Translations under genes and position numbers: made by a program
Source: Lantana camara
Taxonomy: Eukaryota > Streptophyta > Magnoliopsida > Lamiales > Verbenaceae
Direction: 5' to 3'
Assembly: GCA_037501455.1 (NCBI GenBank)
Contig: CM074858.1
Coordinates: 14,372,501-14,436,500, forward strand
Length of the DNA: 64,000 nucleotides
The notes under the pieces: model-generated
Databases searched by the model: none
Told to the model about the DNA's origin: nothing
The model's input: only the letters and a program-made list of their open reading frames with translations
Part shown: piece after piece, positions 1 to 11,142 of the stretch
How positions within the stretch are numbered: the stretch's first letter is position 1
How the letters are laid out: each line of letters starts with the position of its first letter

Positions 1-2182
1 TTACCACAAACTTATCCAAATAAGGCCGGAAAATTCGATGCATCATATCCATAAAAGCAGCCGGAGCATTAGTCAATCCAAAAGGCATCACTACGAACTC
101 GTAGTGTCCATACCGGGTGTTAAATCCCGTCTTCGGAATGTCCTCATCCCGGATCTTCAATTGATAGTATCCTTGTCTCAAGTCCAATTTTGAGTAAACC
201 CCCGAACCTTGTAACATATCGAATAAATCCTCAATATGGGGCAAAGGATACGTATTCTTTACAGTCATCCGATTAAGCTCCCGGTAATCTATACACATTC
301 TTAAGGTTCCATCCTTTTTCTTAACAAAGAGAACCGGAGCACCCCAAGGTGACGAACTTGGCCGTATATAACCAACTTTGAGCAATTCCTCTAATTGAAT
401 CTTTAACTCTTTCAATTCGGTCGGTGCCATCCGATATGGAGTCTTAGAATACGGTGTGGATCCTGGATGTAAGTCAATAACAAATTCGATCCCACGGTCT
501 GGTGGTAAAGAACTCAAATTTTCCGGAAACACATCGGAAAAATCCTTAACAACCGCGGTATCCTCCAACTTAACTTGATCTTTCGGCCTATTAAGAAGGT
601 AAGCAATAAATCCCGTTGCTCCTTCGCTCATCAACTTGTGAGCTTCCATATAAGACAAGAGAGATACCGTTCTTGATCCACTACCAATCACCAATTCATC
701 ACCCAAAATCACCTTCTTCGCAAAACAATCAACATTGGCCCGGTGCCTGGACAACCAGTCCATACCCAAAATAACTCCATACCTCTTCATGGGCATAACA
801 ATTAAATCAGCCGGATATTCTTTCCCTTCAATCAGAACTGAACACTCCCGAACCAACTGATCTGTCTGAAGACTACCCCCAAGCGGCGAACTCACCAAAT
901 AACGAGAAGAAAGACAAATAACAGGCAAGCACAGAGTAGCAACTAAGTCACAAGAAATAAAGGAATGCGTGGCACCCGGATCAAAGAGTGCATGAATGTT
1001 CATGTTATGTATGCATAGGGTACCTTCTACCACAGCTGTGGGATCAATCTCTGCATCTTGCTCTTCACCCTCGAGGGCGTAAGCACGAGCCTGAATCATT
1101 GGCCTTTGAACTCCTTTCTGAAATCCGGGGTTCTTGTAGGGACATGTCTCCTCCATATGGTCGCTTTTTCCACATATGAGGCACAAATTCAACCTTATTC
1201 GACAATTATTGTAGGTATGGGTCGGTCCCCCGCAATGAGTACATGGAGGTACATCCGGGCGTGAATTTGTAGATGCCGGTGCCATAGGTAGAGCCTTTGG
1301 TCGAGTCGGTGCGGCCTGAGAACCTTGTCCTCCAAACCGAGGCTTCTTAAAAGGACCTTTAGGAGGGGGAGTAGCTTGAATCATCGGCCTCTTTCCCGAA
1401 TTTGATCCGGAACCTCTTCCCATTGGAGCTCTAAACATCGGATCCTTCTTTTTGAATTCCTCCTCTTGAACCAAAGACCTTTGCACGGTGTCGGCAAATG
1501 ACTCGAAATTGTGACCCGCCTGCCCGTGTCTCAAGTCCTGTCTCAATCCCGCAATGAATTTCCTTGATTTCCTCTTCTCATCCCGGGTGACATGAGGAGC
1601 ATATTTCCTAAGTCTATTAAATACGGCGAGGTATTGAGTCACCGTACGAGCACCTTGCTTTAGATCCATGAATTCTTGCTCCTTCCTTTCTCTTACCACT
1701 TCCGGTACAAAGCATTCCCGGAACTCTCTCTTGAAAACCTCCCAAGTCACTTCCTCTCCATCGACCTCAAGTTTCTCCCTTGTTCGTTCCCACCATTCAT
1801 ATACATCTCCATCAAGTTGGAATATAGCAAATTGAGCCTTCTCTTGAGTGGTGAATTGTCGGACTCCAAATATCCTCTCCAATCGAATCAACCAACCCTC
1901 CGAGACCGCATCATCAATAGACCCAGAAAACGGAGGGGGGTTGTAGCTCAGAAACACCCCATGAGGGTCTCTATTATTATTATGATTTGGTGGGGGAGCT
2001 TGTTGTTCTGCTTGTTGTGGTGGGGGAGCTTGAGCCCTCCTATGTTCGACATAGTTAAAAACTGCTTCCATGAAATTCCCCATATCCATTGGTGGTGCTT
2101 GTGGTTGGGGTGGAGGCGTAGGGGATCGATCACGATGACGGCGGTGCACTGGAGATCTCTCACGGTGTCTACGTGGAGGCAT
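1..2182 (-). CDS. T1 chromovirus Gag-Pol polyprotein, N-terminal 727 codons, open to window edge
   Basis: Translating the minus strand from the ATG at 2182 gives one uninterrupted frame to position 2. The order is: basic Pro/Arg/His-rich N-terminus (MPPRRHRER), Retrotrans_gag region with a [10 protein letters not shown] motif, two CCHC zinc knuckles (about residues 312-345), a retropepsin-like site reading DPGATHS (about residue 400), then reverse transcriptase with [15 protein letters not shown] and [12 protein letters not shown]. It stops at DKFVV just before the catalytic F-x-DD box, which lies outside the window. Gag and Pol are fused in a single frame, as in Tekay/Del chromoviruses. The start is set by alignment with T2, which begins MPPRRHRER at the same distance from its primer site. 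This is the only undamaged retrotransposon frame here, so T1 may be recent. RNase H, integrase and chromodomain must lie to the left. Confidence 0.93.
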   Translation of the reverse strand, partial: MPPRRHRERSPVHRRHRDRSPTPPPQPQAPPMDMGNFMEAVFNYVEHRRAQAPPPQQAEQQAPPPNHNNNRDPHGVFLSYNPPPFSGSIDDAVSEGWLIRLERIFGVRQFTTQEKAQFAIFQLDGDVYEWWERTREKLEVDGEEVTWEVFKREFRECFVPEVVRERKEQEFMDLKQGARTVTQYLAVFNRLRKYAPHVTRDEKRKSRKFIAGLRQDLRHGQAGHNFESFADTVQRSLVQEEEFKKKDPMFRAPMGRGSGSNSGKRPMIQATPPPKGPFKKPRFGGQGSQAAPTRPKALPMAPASTNSRPDVPPCTHCGGPTHTYNNCRIRLNLCLICGKSDHMEETCPYKNPGFQKGVQRPMIQARAYALEGEEQDAEIDPTAVVEGTLCIHNMNIHALFDPGATHSFISCDLVATLCLPVICLSSRYLVSSPLGGSLQTDQLVRECSVLIEGKEYPADLIVMPMKRYGVILGMDWLSRHRANVDCFAKKVILGDELVIGSGSRTVSLLSYMEAHKLMSEGATGFIAYLLNRPKDQVKLEDTAVVKDFSDVFPENLSSLPPDRGIEFVIDLHPGSTPYSKTPYRMAPTELKELKIQLEELLKVGYIRPSSSPWGAPVLFVKKKDGTLRMCIDYRELNRMTVKNTYPLPHIEDLFDMLQGSGVYSKLDLRQGYYQLKIRDEDIPKTGFNTRYGHYEFVVMPFGLTNAPAAFMDMMHRIFRPYLDKFVV

Positions 2183-2376
2183 CCTGTTCAAGAAATACTG
2201 AAATGCATGCTATTTTTAGTCCATGCATGCAAGTGCAATTAATTAGATCAAAATTCAAAATTTAAAGCACACAAGCACGTAAACAATGCATATGCAACAC
2301 ATTGACAAGTTGTTCCTAAAGCCGAACGACCTAACTGACTCAACAAAACACTAGAGCCTGGGTTTTGCAACCCTAA

Positions 2377-2388
2377 GCTCTGATACCA
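2377..2388 (-). other. T1 primer binding site (initiator Met tRNA)
   Basis: The minus strand reads TGGTATCAGAGC from 2388 down, complementary to the 3' end of plant initiator methionine tRNA. It lies 8 bases inside the end of the 5' LTR and about 195 bases before the gag start. It fixes the element's orientation. Confidence 0.92.
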
Positions 2389-2843
2389 CTTAAGGATGTA
2401 GCACCCGAGCGTAAGGTACCACATCCCCCGCACCGAGACCCGACCCGTATATGAAATGGAAGTCCATACACGTGCCAAATCCACGGTGAACGGGGACACA
2501 ACACACACGCTATGCTAGGCGGGACTAACCCTTAAACCAATTAACTCAAGAAACATAAAATCAGAGTTAAAATAAAACGCGGAAGCAAGAAAGACATAGC
2601 ATATATACAATGAGCCACCAAGCTCCAAAAATAGATATACAAAAACATTCCAATATTCAACGGCGCTCACGGCCTACAAAAATCATAACGCTCCAAGCTA
2701 TACTATGATCATATACAAAATACCAATAAGAGTATGAATATGAGACTGAAAAGAAGTGCTAAACATAAATGCAAGACCTAGACGACTTGTATTCCCGCCT
2801 AGCACTCCTATACCTGCACAAAACAACTGAAAACAACCGGGTT

Positions 2844-3374
2844 CAGTCTAAAAGAGACTGGTGGGTAAAAAAAACGGGCATAAGGTATAATATCGCATAA
2901 ATTAAACACATACATGCAAGCCCTAATCCCGTGTGAAGTTTGATAAGAATTTTCCAAGTGGTTAAAACAAAAAGGAAACATCAACGGGATTACGACGTTC
3001 ATATTCGTTCATAATTGTTCATAAGGGTTTATGGCCCGGCGAGTGGGCGTGCACAATCTCCAACCTACTCCTCGTGTAATGATAATCAATTATTCAATCA
3101 TTCATTATCATACATAAATCTTTTGTGCTCATAAATAACATGATCATAATCATTCATATACTCCTTCTTCCTCCGGGTGGTGGACGGGCTTGCAAGACCC
3201 GACCACCGGTTCATACATAGGCCCATGGGGGTACATGAATCCCCTAAGGGCACTCAGCTCCCATTCCTCGCTAAACCTCCTAGCGAGGGCTGGTATCGCC
3301 GTAGTTTGGTTGGGACTAGTATATGGGATCCCCGTCAGCCCTTGCTTCCTCGGTTAGCCACATATACTAAGTCC
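2844..3374 (-). other. Conserved LTR stem-loop region, T1 copy
   Basis: Four inverted repeats lie in fixed order. HP1: CAGTCT (2844-2849) pairs AGACTG (2855-2860) around AAAAG. HP2: GGTGG-A-CGGG (3179-3188), loop CTTGCAAGA, CCCG-A-CCACC (3198-3207). HP4: CCTCGCTA (3266-3273), loop AACCTCC, TAGCGAGG (3281-3288). HP3: GGACTAGTATATG (3313-3325) pairs CATATACTAAGTCC (3361-3374), with one unpaired base, around a conserved CCCGTCAGCCC-TTGCTTCC core. Homologous hairpins occur in S, D, A, B, C and partly T2, with compensating stem changes. The function is unknown; the position (R/U5) suggests a role in the genomic RNA. Confidence 0.7.
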
Positions 3375-4027
3375 TGGGGCCCGTGAAATCATAAATCATA
3401 AATGTGTCTCGCCAAACATAAGGTAGGGTTTCATAAATAAAAAGGGGTCATACGTTTGAAATCATTTACCCAAAATGACTCGATATATAAATATACTATT
3501 TTGGCTTAAACCTTGCACATAAGGGATATATATGGTTGTTTTAACTAGTAGAAGAAAAACCCACCTTTTCCAGAGCAAAAGAAAGGTACAAGCGTCTCAA
3601 GGCTCGCCCTCGTCTCCGACCAAACCTGAATCTGTGCAAAAGAAAAGGTATGAGACTCAATGACCACATATGACGCTCGGCAATGAAGTGAATATGAAAT
3701 GAATGCATAAATGATCATGTTATATCATAAAAATGTTCATGTGCACTATTAAGAAATTAAAAACATATAATCAAATCATTCGTTCATATATTTCATTCAA
3801 TTTCATAAATTCATAAATTCATATTTCATATAAATTTCATAAATTCATAAAATTCATAATGCATATCAATAAATCTAAAATCCCATTTAATAATCATAAC
3901 ACATAATATTCATATTCACATTTAGAAATAAAATAAATAATTAAAACGTTCAATCAATAGTCGGTAAATTAAATACGCGAAATAGAAATCAATTAATTTC
4001 AAGAATTGAATTAAATTAAATAATATT

Positions 4028-4320
4028 TAAAATATATAATAAATATATATAATATAATATAATAAGTATATAATAATATATAATAACATATGTATATATA
4101 TAATATATATATATATACACGTACACACATAAACACACCCATGCATGCATTTACATACACAAAGCCATGCATGCACACGCACACACACAGCACAATATAT
4201 ACATATATGCAGCAATTCATGCATGCACAACACACACAATATAATATATATATATATATACAATTACACAGCCACACATGCATGCAAGAAACAACAAACA
4301 CACACAGCACAAAAATACAT
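4028..4320. repeat. TA-rich and CA/ATGC-rich simple sequence inside T1 LTR
   Basis: Runs of TA dinucleotides (about 4028-4118, again 4246-4260) alternate with CACACA and CATGCATGCA stretches. Open frames here encode only low-complexity Tyr/Ile or Thr/His strings and are not genes. Confidence 0.75.
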
Positions 4321-6108
4321 ACACAGCAGTTCGGAAAAAACGAAGGCCAACAGTTCAGGAAAAACGGGGCGACACCCCCGTGTCACCTCCCAAGCCCAGA
4401 CCGAGACACCCCCATGTCTCGGTACAGCAATTCAGGCCAAGACTGCACCCCCGTTCCTCACCGGAACGGGCAAAAACGACACCCCCGTGTCCCAAACCAG
4501 AAGCATCCCCTGTTTCAGACAGCAAAACGTAGCAGAAAAAGGCAGCCAATCCAGCAAGAAAAGCAGGCAACAATTGCAACATTACAAGGTACAAAATGCA
4601 GCAAGAACACAGCTAAAACACATGCCAAGAAGCCAAGAAAATGACAGCAAAAGCATGAAGGTATCACAACAGTTTTGACAGCAATTATTCAGCTTGAAAA
4701 ACAGGACAATCACTCGCGAAAAACAGGGTATGCTTGCTCTCAGTTAATCCGACTCAGTTCAGGTACTTAAGGCCATCAAATGTGCAGCAAAACATCATAA
4801 ATTCAACACATAATTCAGTTCCAAACAAACTCAAACAAGAAATGGAAGCATACGTGACATTTCAAGGAATTTCTCTCAAAGTACCATAAATGATAACTCA
4901 TTAATACTTCAACCACCAAGAAATCAATGACCATAAATGATATAAGGATGTCAAAAAAATCAATCTCAAGCTTGGAATCAATCAAAACCAACAAGAATCG
5001 AACGAGATCAATAAAGTTCCCAAAATTCTCTTATTTCGAATTCTGCCCAGAAAACCACGATTCCATGCTCAAATTCGTGAATGAAAGGATGGAAATGAAC
5101 AGAAATGAACATATAATACAATCCTAAACTTACCTTGTTGATTGGATGAAGTTTGGATGAGATTTGAGCTCCAAAATCTCAAAGGAATGGAGGGTTACGG
5201 GACTGCTTGAATTTCCAGAGACTTTGGCTGAGTTTTGGGGATTGTGTGAGGATTGGTTTGGTTAGGGCTTGATATGTTAGGATAGGTGGTTGAGTTAGGG
5301 ATCTAAAGAATCAAACCGTGGTTAATTTGGTTAAAGTTTGAATAAGATATGGCTAATTTTGTACAGCAAGGTCAAATTGGTCGCCGATTCGTTTTTCGGT
5401 TGAATTTCGGAGGTTCAAACGACTTACGAAAACTATAAGGATAAGTTTACTAAATTCGAATTTTCGTTACGAGTTCAGCGGAGTTGACGGAACTCGAATC
5501 CGAGTTCCCGAGCTCAAGATATTAAATTCGGAACCAAGGGTACGCTAAGTGCTCGTTAGCCCCCGATTTGGTTCCTCGATTCAAATTAAATTCGTTAACC
5601 TATCAAATAAATTCGAAAACATAAACCGAGCATATAAGCATGTTCATAACACATATATTTACGACATACTACAAATTCGTGGCAATTCGATATCATTTCA
5701 TATAAGAACGAAGCACAAAATAAACAAACAAACTCATTCATGCAATTCATGCATATTTCATTAAAAACCCATGCATAATTCAATAAAATCCAAGCATAAA
5801 TATCTTAATTAAATAAATCAAATTAATTTATAAACATGATTAAAGTCACGTAATTAATTAGTTAAAGCATGATTAATTAACATAAACTTAATTAGCATAA
5901 TCATTAAATTAATAATAAAATAAATAAACATATATATATATAATACGAAATATATTTAAAATTAATAATAAATTAAAATAAAATATAATAAAATAAAATA
6001 ATAACAATTGTAATAAAATTAAATATAAAACACGTAAAAACAATTAATTCGCGCAAATTGGTAAACACATACGTCGTACCTTTACGTCCGAAAAGTCGGG
6101 GCGTTACA

Positions 6109-6990
6109 TTTGACTGCCCCATGGTGGTTAGTTTGGATACCCACAATCACATTGTAAAGAGGGTTCTAGTTGATAGTGGAAGTTCTGTTAATGTTCTCCC
6201 TTACACTACTTTTCAGAAAATGAACATCACCGACATCCCCCTAGAACCCCCCAAAACATCCCTCACGGACCGATTCGCTTGGCCACCTCTTTCGGTCGTG
6301 CCCCACAGCGAAAGACCCTCATGGTCACCTACGCGGTGGTGGAGATTGAGATCCCTCACAACATCATAATCGGGCGGCCCGCCCTCATTGATTTCGAGGC
6401 GATCATCTTTACTTACCACCAGAAGATCATGTTCCCTACGCCCGAGGGTGTTGGTGAAGTTTTATGCAATGTCAAAGAAGCATGGGTATGCTACATGTTA
6501 TCCCTCAAAAAATCCAAGACCGAAAAAACGTTCCAGATTGGGTCCACCAAAACGTCAGTGGATTTCCCCCACCTGGATGAGGACGGCCCCGTGCGGAAAA
6601 GAGGTAAGCTATACAAGAAAAAGAACAAAAAGAAAGATACTATTACTGGAAGTAACCCCGAGGGTGGCCCAACCGGGGAGATTGGGGAATCTTCTTCGGA
6701 GGAAGAGGCGAAAGAGGGCGAGATAGAGGGCGCTGATAATCGCTTGATAGGAAAGAAAAGAGCGCTTGAGGCCCCTCGGCCAGAGGTGCTGATCGAGCCC
6801 ATAGAGAAATTCTTGACCATCGAATTGGAACCTGGCAACAAAAAAGATAAAACCACCCAAATTAGCTCTAGCCTCTTGAGACCCTCGCAAATCAAGATGA
6901 TTGATTTTTTAAGAGAAAACATTGATGTTTTTTCCTGGAAAGCTTCTGATCTCACAGGAATTGATCCAAGCGTCATAGTCCACAGGCTCA
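6109..6990 (+). pseudogene. Tat protease and linker, frameshifted
   Basis: The first frame (through about 6290) contains the retropepsin site VLVDSGSSVNVLP, and a second frame from about 6279 continues with VEIEIPHNIIIGRP and FPTPEGVGEV, both typical of Tat-lineage protease regions. A frameshift near 6285 separates them. The following linker is acidic and basic (runs of Lys at about 6610-6640, then Glu-rich at 6690-6730) and leads to the RT. Upstream gag is missing because T1 is inserted at 6108/6109. Confidence 0.8.
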
Positions 6991-8263
6991 ACGTGGACCC
7001 CGTCTTCAAGCCAATCAAGCAGAAAAAGAGAGATATCCACGGATTTCGGAAGAAAGTTATTGAGGAGGAAGTAAACAAACTCCTTGAGGCTCACTATATT
7101 GAGCTCATATTGTACTCGGAATGGCTTTGTAATGTCGATCTAGTGCCCAAGAGCACAAATAAATGGCGGATGTGCAATGATTTCACAGATCTTAATAAAG
7201 CTTGTCCAAAAGACCCTTATCCTCTGGCTCGAATTGGTCAATTGGTAGATTGAACCGCGGGCTGTGAGCTCATGAGCATGATGGATGCCTTCCAAAGATA
7301 TTACCAAATCTTTATGGCACCCGAGGATCGCCCCAAAACTTCATTTGTGGTTCATATGGGTGTCTATTGCTTTCTGGTCATGCTCTTCGGGCTCAAGAAT
7401 GCGGGTTCTATGTACCAGCGTCTCATCAATCGGATGTTTGAAAAAAGACATTTGAGGGTCAATAGAGGTTTAGGTAGATGACATGATAGTTAAGAGCGAG
7501 CGCAATCTTCTCTTTTGGATGACTTGAAGAGCACATTTGGCTTATTGCGCCAGTACGGATGAAGTTGAATCCCTCTAAATGCACATTTAGGGTACGAGGG
7601 AGGAAATTTTTGGGTTATATGGTTAGTCAGCGTGGAATTGAAGCTAACCCAGAGAAAATCAAGGCCATTTTGGATATCCCATCCCCTCGAAACGTCAAAG
7701 AAGTACAAGTATTTGTAGAAAAAATTCTCTCGTTGAACAGGTTCATTTCCAGCTCTATAGACAGGAATCTACCGTTCTTCAAGATTTTATGCAACGCTTA
7801 AAATTTCGCTTGGATTGAGGAATGCGAAAGAGCGTTACGGGATATGAAGGCTTACCTGTCTTGCCCCCCACTTTTGACAAAGCCGGTGGAGGAAGAAAAC
7901 TTATTTGTGTACCTCTCTGTTTCGGCAGAAGCCACGAGCGCAGTTTTGGTGGCCGTACACGAGCGTAAACATCTACCTGTCTACTACCTCAGCAAGACAT
8001 TGCAGGCCACCAAAAAGAAGTATCTAGAAATCGAAAAATTTGCCATTGCCCTCATTAATACATCACGAAGACTGAGGCCTTATATTCAAGCACATTTAAT
8101 TGCTGTCCTCACAGACCAACCATTGAAGCAGGTCTTGTCCAAGCCCGACGTCTCTAAAAGACTGATCAAGTGGTCTATTGAACTAAGCCAATTTGACATC
8201 AGCTTCGAGCCCAGAACAGCTATATAAGCGCAAGTGGTTGCGGACCTGTTGGTTGAGCGCTTT
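6991..8263 (+). pseudogene. Tat reverse transcriptase and first RNase H, multiple stops
   Basis: RT motifs seen: KWRMCNDFTDLNKACPKDPYPL (7160-7222), a stop at 7251-7253, then MMDAFQRYYQI (normally SGYNQI), VMLFGLKNAG, and the catalytic box. The Tyr codon of the YVDD box is a TAG stop (7471-7473), followed by intact V-D-D. Downstream are [10 protein letters not shown] and [13 protein letters not shown], then the Ty3-type RNase H with LSVSAEATSAVLV, LEIEKFAIAL and VLTDQPLKQVL. The frame then runs straight into the T3 insertion point at 8264-8268. It is clearly inactive. Confidence 0.85.
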
Positions 8264-8268
8264 GGGTT

Positions 8269-10389
8269 TATAACCTCCTGGAATTTCTAACGTAAAACAG
8301 AAAATATATTAAATATATATGTAATATTGTGAGACATTTTGATTTGGTCTCTGAAATTAATTATACTATCTAAACAAATTAGGCTACACTACTTTTATTA
8401 TTATTATTTTAACCAAGGAAAACATGTGGCCTGTCTTATCCTTGGTAATAGGATAAATTCGTCTCATTAAAAATTAAATGTAATTGGATATTTGTTGTCA
8501 ATTACTAATATAACATAAGCATCCCTACCATAATAGGCTAGGTGTCGTGTCATTAAATAAGGTAATTAGCTAATGACTCACCCCTTCTACATTAATTATC
8601 AGACCCAGTTCCTACTTGTGTTTATACATCATCATTGTTTAGTATGGAGAAATAAAGAGATCCTACACCGGCCTATAAGTACTATAGAATCACCATATAA
8701 ATAATACACCTGAACCTTCATCTCAAAATTTCAGCCCTAAGATACAACTGAATTATGTAGAGTCATATATCGTCTTCCTCGTTTCGTCAAGACAAGCGCG
8801 ATCATATTTTTGAATCTCAGCTCCGACTAATGTAGCAAGAGATATAGGTCCCGAAAGATACTTCAGAAACCTTAGGCGTATTCCAGTAAGGTTAGTAAGT
8901 TTACTTATTTTCTTTTCTATTACGAAACCGAAGCGGAGATTATGATAAAAATATATTAATTAATTTATAGACAACATTTGGCTAATCCGATAGTTTTGAA
9001 TATTGAATTCCCTCTCAATACATATAGATCACATTTATTGATTCTATTCTATAATAATTAGGATGCAAGAGTTGTTACTATTAGTATGGTTAAGGGAAAC
9101 TAACTAATACGATTTGGTAATGATTATGATTTAAAACTTGTAATATAGAAATAATGTATTAGATCGTGGTACAAAAGGGAAAGTTTGCAGTAATATTCCT
9201 TTGTCAAACTTTTGTAACTTATGTCTTAAAAATATTATGGCTTTATAAATTACCACTTGATATTTGAACAGTACTCGTGTTATTGTTTCCTTGCAAAAAC
9301 TGTTGTAGAATTTTTGAGGGAGAGTCCATAACTAGTGATATTTAAACTCTTTTTCCTTGGTTAAATTGCAGATTATGACCCTGCACTTGAATATATTATA
9401 CAGAAATAACATGAACTTTGCGTGTATTATTTAAAACTTCTTTAGGACCTGGAGTCCAGATCTAGTTAGGTATTTTTTTGGTAAAAACACTAAATAGGGT
9501 CAACCAAGCAAATTTTAATTGGATCTAATTTGATTTCTAACATATGGGATTCATATATATATAATTAAGAATTTTTAAACGAATGTAACAAACCTCCTAC
9601 GTAATAAGATTGTCTCCTATTTGGTACTTATTTGAACAAGAAAGAAATAGTAATAATATTATGCATTTGTAAATTCTAGGAAAAGGACCGGTCGACCACC
9701 CGAATAACTAAATACGAAGATAAGGTGAGGGTTCTCGTTCTTTTCTGGGGAGAAAAGGTTTGGTATCCTTGTATATTCTTTCGTTGCATATCAATTCCTT
9801 GATATATTCATTTGAAATGTGATCTGTTTAGTTGCCTGTTGAGAATTCTGTTGGCCTTTTGATTCAAAAACCTATTCCTGAAGGAGAATATGTGATATGT
9901 GTGGCGACTATGGAAAGCTCCTATAGCGCTTTTTGATTCCATTGGGGAGTGCCCATGGAAAGACCACGCGAAAGCCCACAGGTCGATATATGCGTGTGAT
10001 ATATGCTCAGGTCGCGACCCGGGAAAAAGGCGATATAAGGGGACCCTTGTTTGTTTCTTACCTGTGAAAATCTAATATTAGTTACATTCTTGATACCTTT
10101 ATATTTCTTTTACCTCGCTGAGTTAGTTGGACTCACCCCTTCTTTTTTTTTTTCTTTACTCTTCAGTGGAAAAGAAAAATTCGGGTTGACCCGCGTGGAT
10201 GAGTGAATGGAAAGAAGCATGTTTATATACATTTTGTAAAATACAGTTTTGTGTAAATAAAAATAAAACGAGTGGTGTTAAATAATATATATGGTTTCCA
10301 ACGTTATATTTTGAAAAATACTCTTTGTTAAATTGTTTGTTTTATTAACACCGAGGTGTCAAAACTGTGTTTTGGGCCGGGGCGTTACA
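8269..10389 (+). repeat. T3 5' LTR, 2121 bp
   Basis: Runs from TATAACCTCC to GGGGCGTTACA. The start is set by the target duplication and by the 3' copy, which starts TATAACATCC at 23450; the terminal TG seen in related LTRs is TA in both. Relative to the 3' copy it has about 23 extra bases near 9905-9928 (gactatggaaagctcctata region). It is AT-rich and no gene is seen. Confidence 0.92.
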
Positions 10390-10391
10390 GG

Positions 10392-10403
10392 TGGTATCAG
10401 AGC
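10392..10403 (+). other. T3 primer binding site (initiator Met tRNA)
   Basis: TGGTATCAGAGC lies two bases after the LTR end. A leader of 125 bases follows before the extra ORF; it ends in tatatttag just before the ATG, which also resembles a splice acceptor. Confidence 0.92.
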
Positions 10404-10528
10404 TTGGGTTAGATACCTAAGCATGTGGGGAACGGGCTTAACACATTATTTGTATATATAGTTATTTTATTAGTTCTAACCGTATTATTATTGGTTTGTA
10501 TGTTTTCTGTTCCTTTGTTATATTTAGG

Positions 10529-11142
10529 ATGTCGGGGGATAATGGGAAACAACCCATAACTATTAGCGTGTCTAGCTCAAATTCAAGCTCCGAGGATGAT
10601 GTCAGCACTACGTAGAAAACCATTCATGATATGTAGATAGAAATCAAAGATCTGGAAAGAGCCCTCACTGAAAGGGACATTGAAAATGCAAGTTTGAAAT
10701 AGTTATTGGAGGGTTATGAGACTGTGTTATCTGACTATGAGAGGAAAGAACGATGGAATATCCAAGAAGGTGCGAAACATTGGGCCCGACTTAAAAAAAT
10801 ACAGGAATATGTAGATGAAAGAAGAAACCATCAGTTTCAGCAATTTCAGGAATTTGTGACTCAGGCGTAAAAAATCACTCAGATGATGAATAGCCTTCGC
10901 ACCGAAGTTTTATTCGAGATGGGGTTTCTTAGGTCTGGGTTTTACTTCTGTGAGATGGGAGCATACCACATGTACAATCATGAGGCTGGACCTTTAGGAA
11001 TGGCTGGGCCTTCAGGGGTACAGTCGGTGCCTGAAGAACCAACCGGGGTAGACCACAACTAACCTGAGAACCTCGTCACGATCAGGGTAATAACGAAGTG
11101 GAAGATGAACCAATGGAACTGGTGAACTTGGACAATAACTAG
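10529..11142 (+). pseudogene. T3 extra ORF upstream of gag, coiled-coil, about 204 codons, broken
   Basis: From ATG 10529 the frame reads MSGDNGKQPITISVSSSNSS, then an acidic SSSEDD stretch, then long charged heptad-like helices (IEIKDLERALTERD, HWARLKKIQEYVDERR, QFQQFQEFVTQA). Its last 18 codons (NNEVEDEPMELVNLDNN-stop) follow a one-base frameshift near 11080. Five in-frame stops interrupt it (about 10613, 10634, 10700, 10868, 11059); all look like C-to-T changes of CAG or CAA. I recognise no domain. It lies between the primer site and gag, where chromoviruses normally have only a leader. It could be a lost regulatory or Gag-like protein. Coding status is inferred from the long frame broken only by transitions. 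Confidence 0.6.

Larger units (their letters stand above)
2397..6108 (-). repeat. T1 5' LTR, 3712 bp
   Basis: On the plus strand the repeat runs from TGTAGCACCC (2397) to GGCGTTACA (6108), so in element sense it starts TGTAACGCCC and ends GGGTGCTACA. Solo LTR S and LTR D start almost identically. The left part (2397-3450) holds the conserved stem-loop region. The middle (3700-4330) is AT-rich with TA and CA/ATGC-rich simple sequence. 4371-4501 carries gacacccccgtgtc-type inverted repeats. The right end faces Tat coding sequence, with tttga (6109-6113) as the expected target duplication; its partner lies off the window. No gene is seen inside. Confidence 0.9.

Noticed and set aside
4010..4680. 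Overlapping open frames of 80-184 codons on both strands
   Set aside because: Translations are low-complexity Tyr/Ile or Thr/His strings from TA/CA simple sequence inside the T1 LTR.
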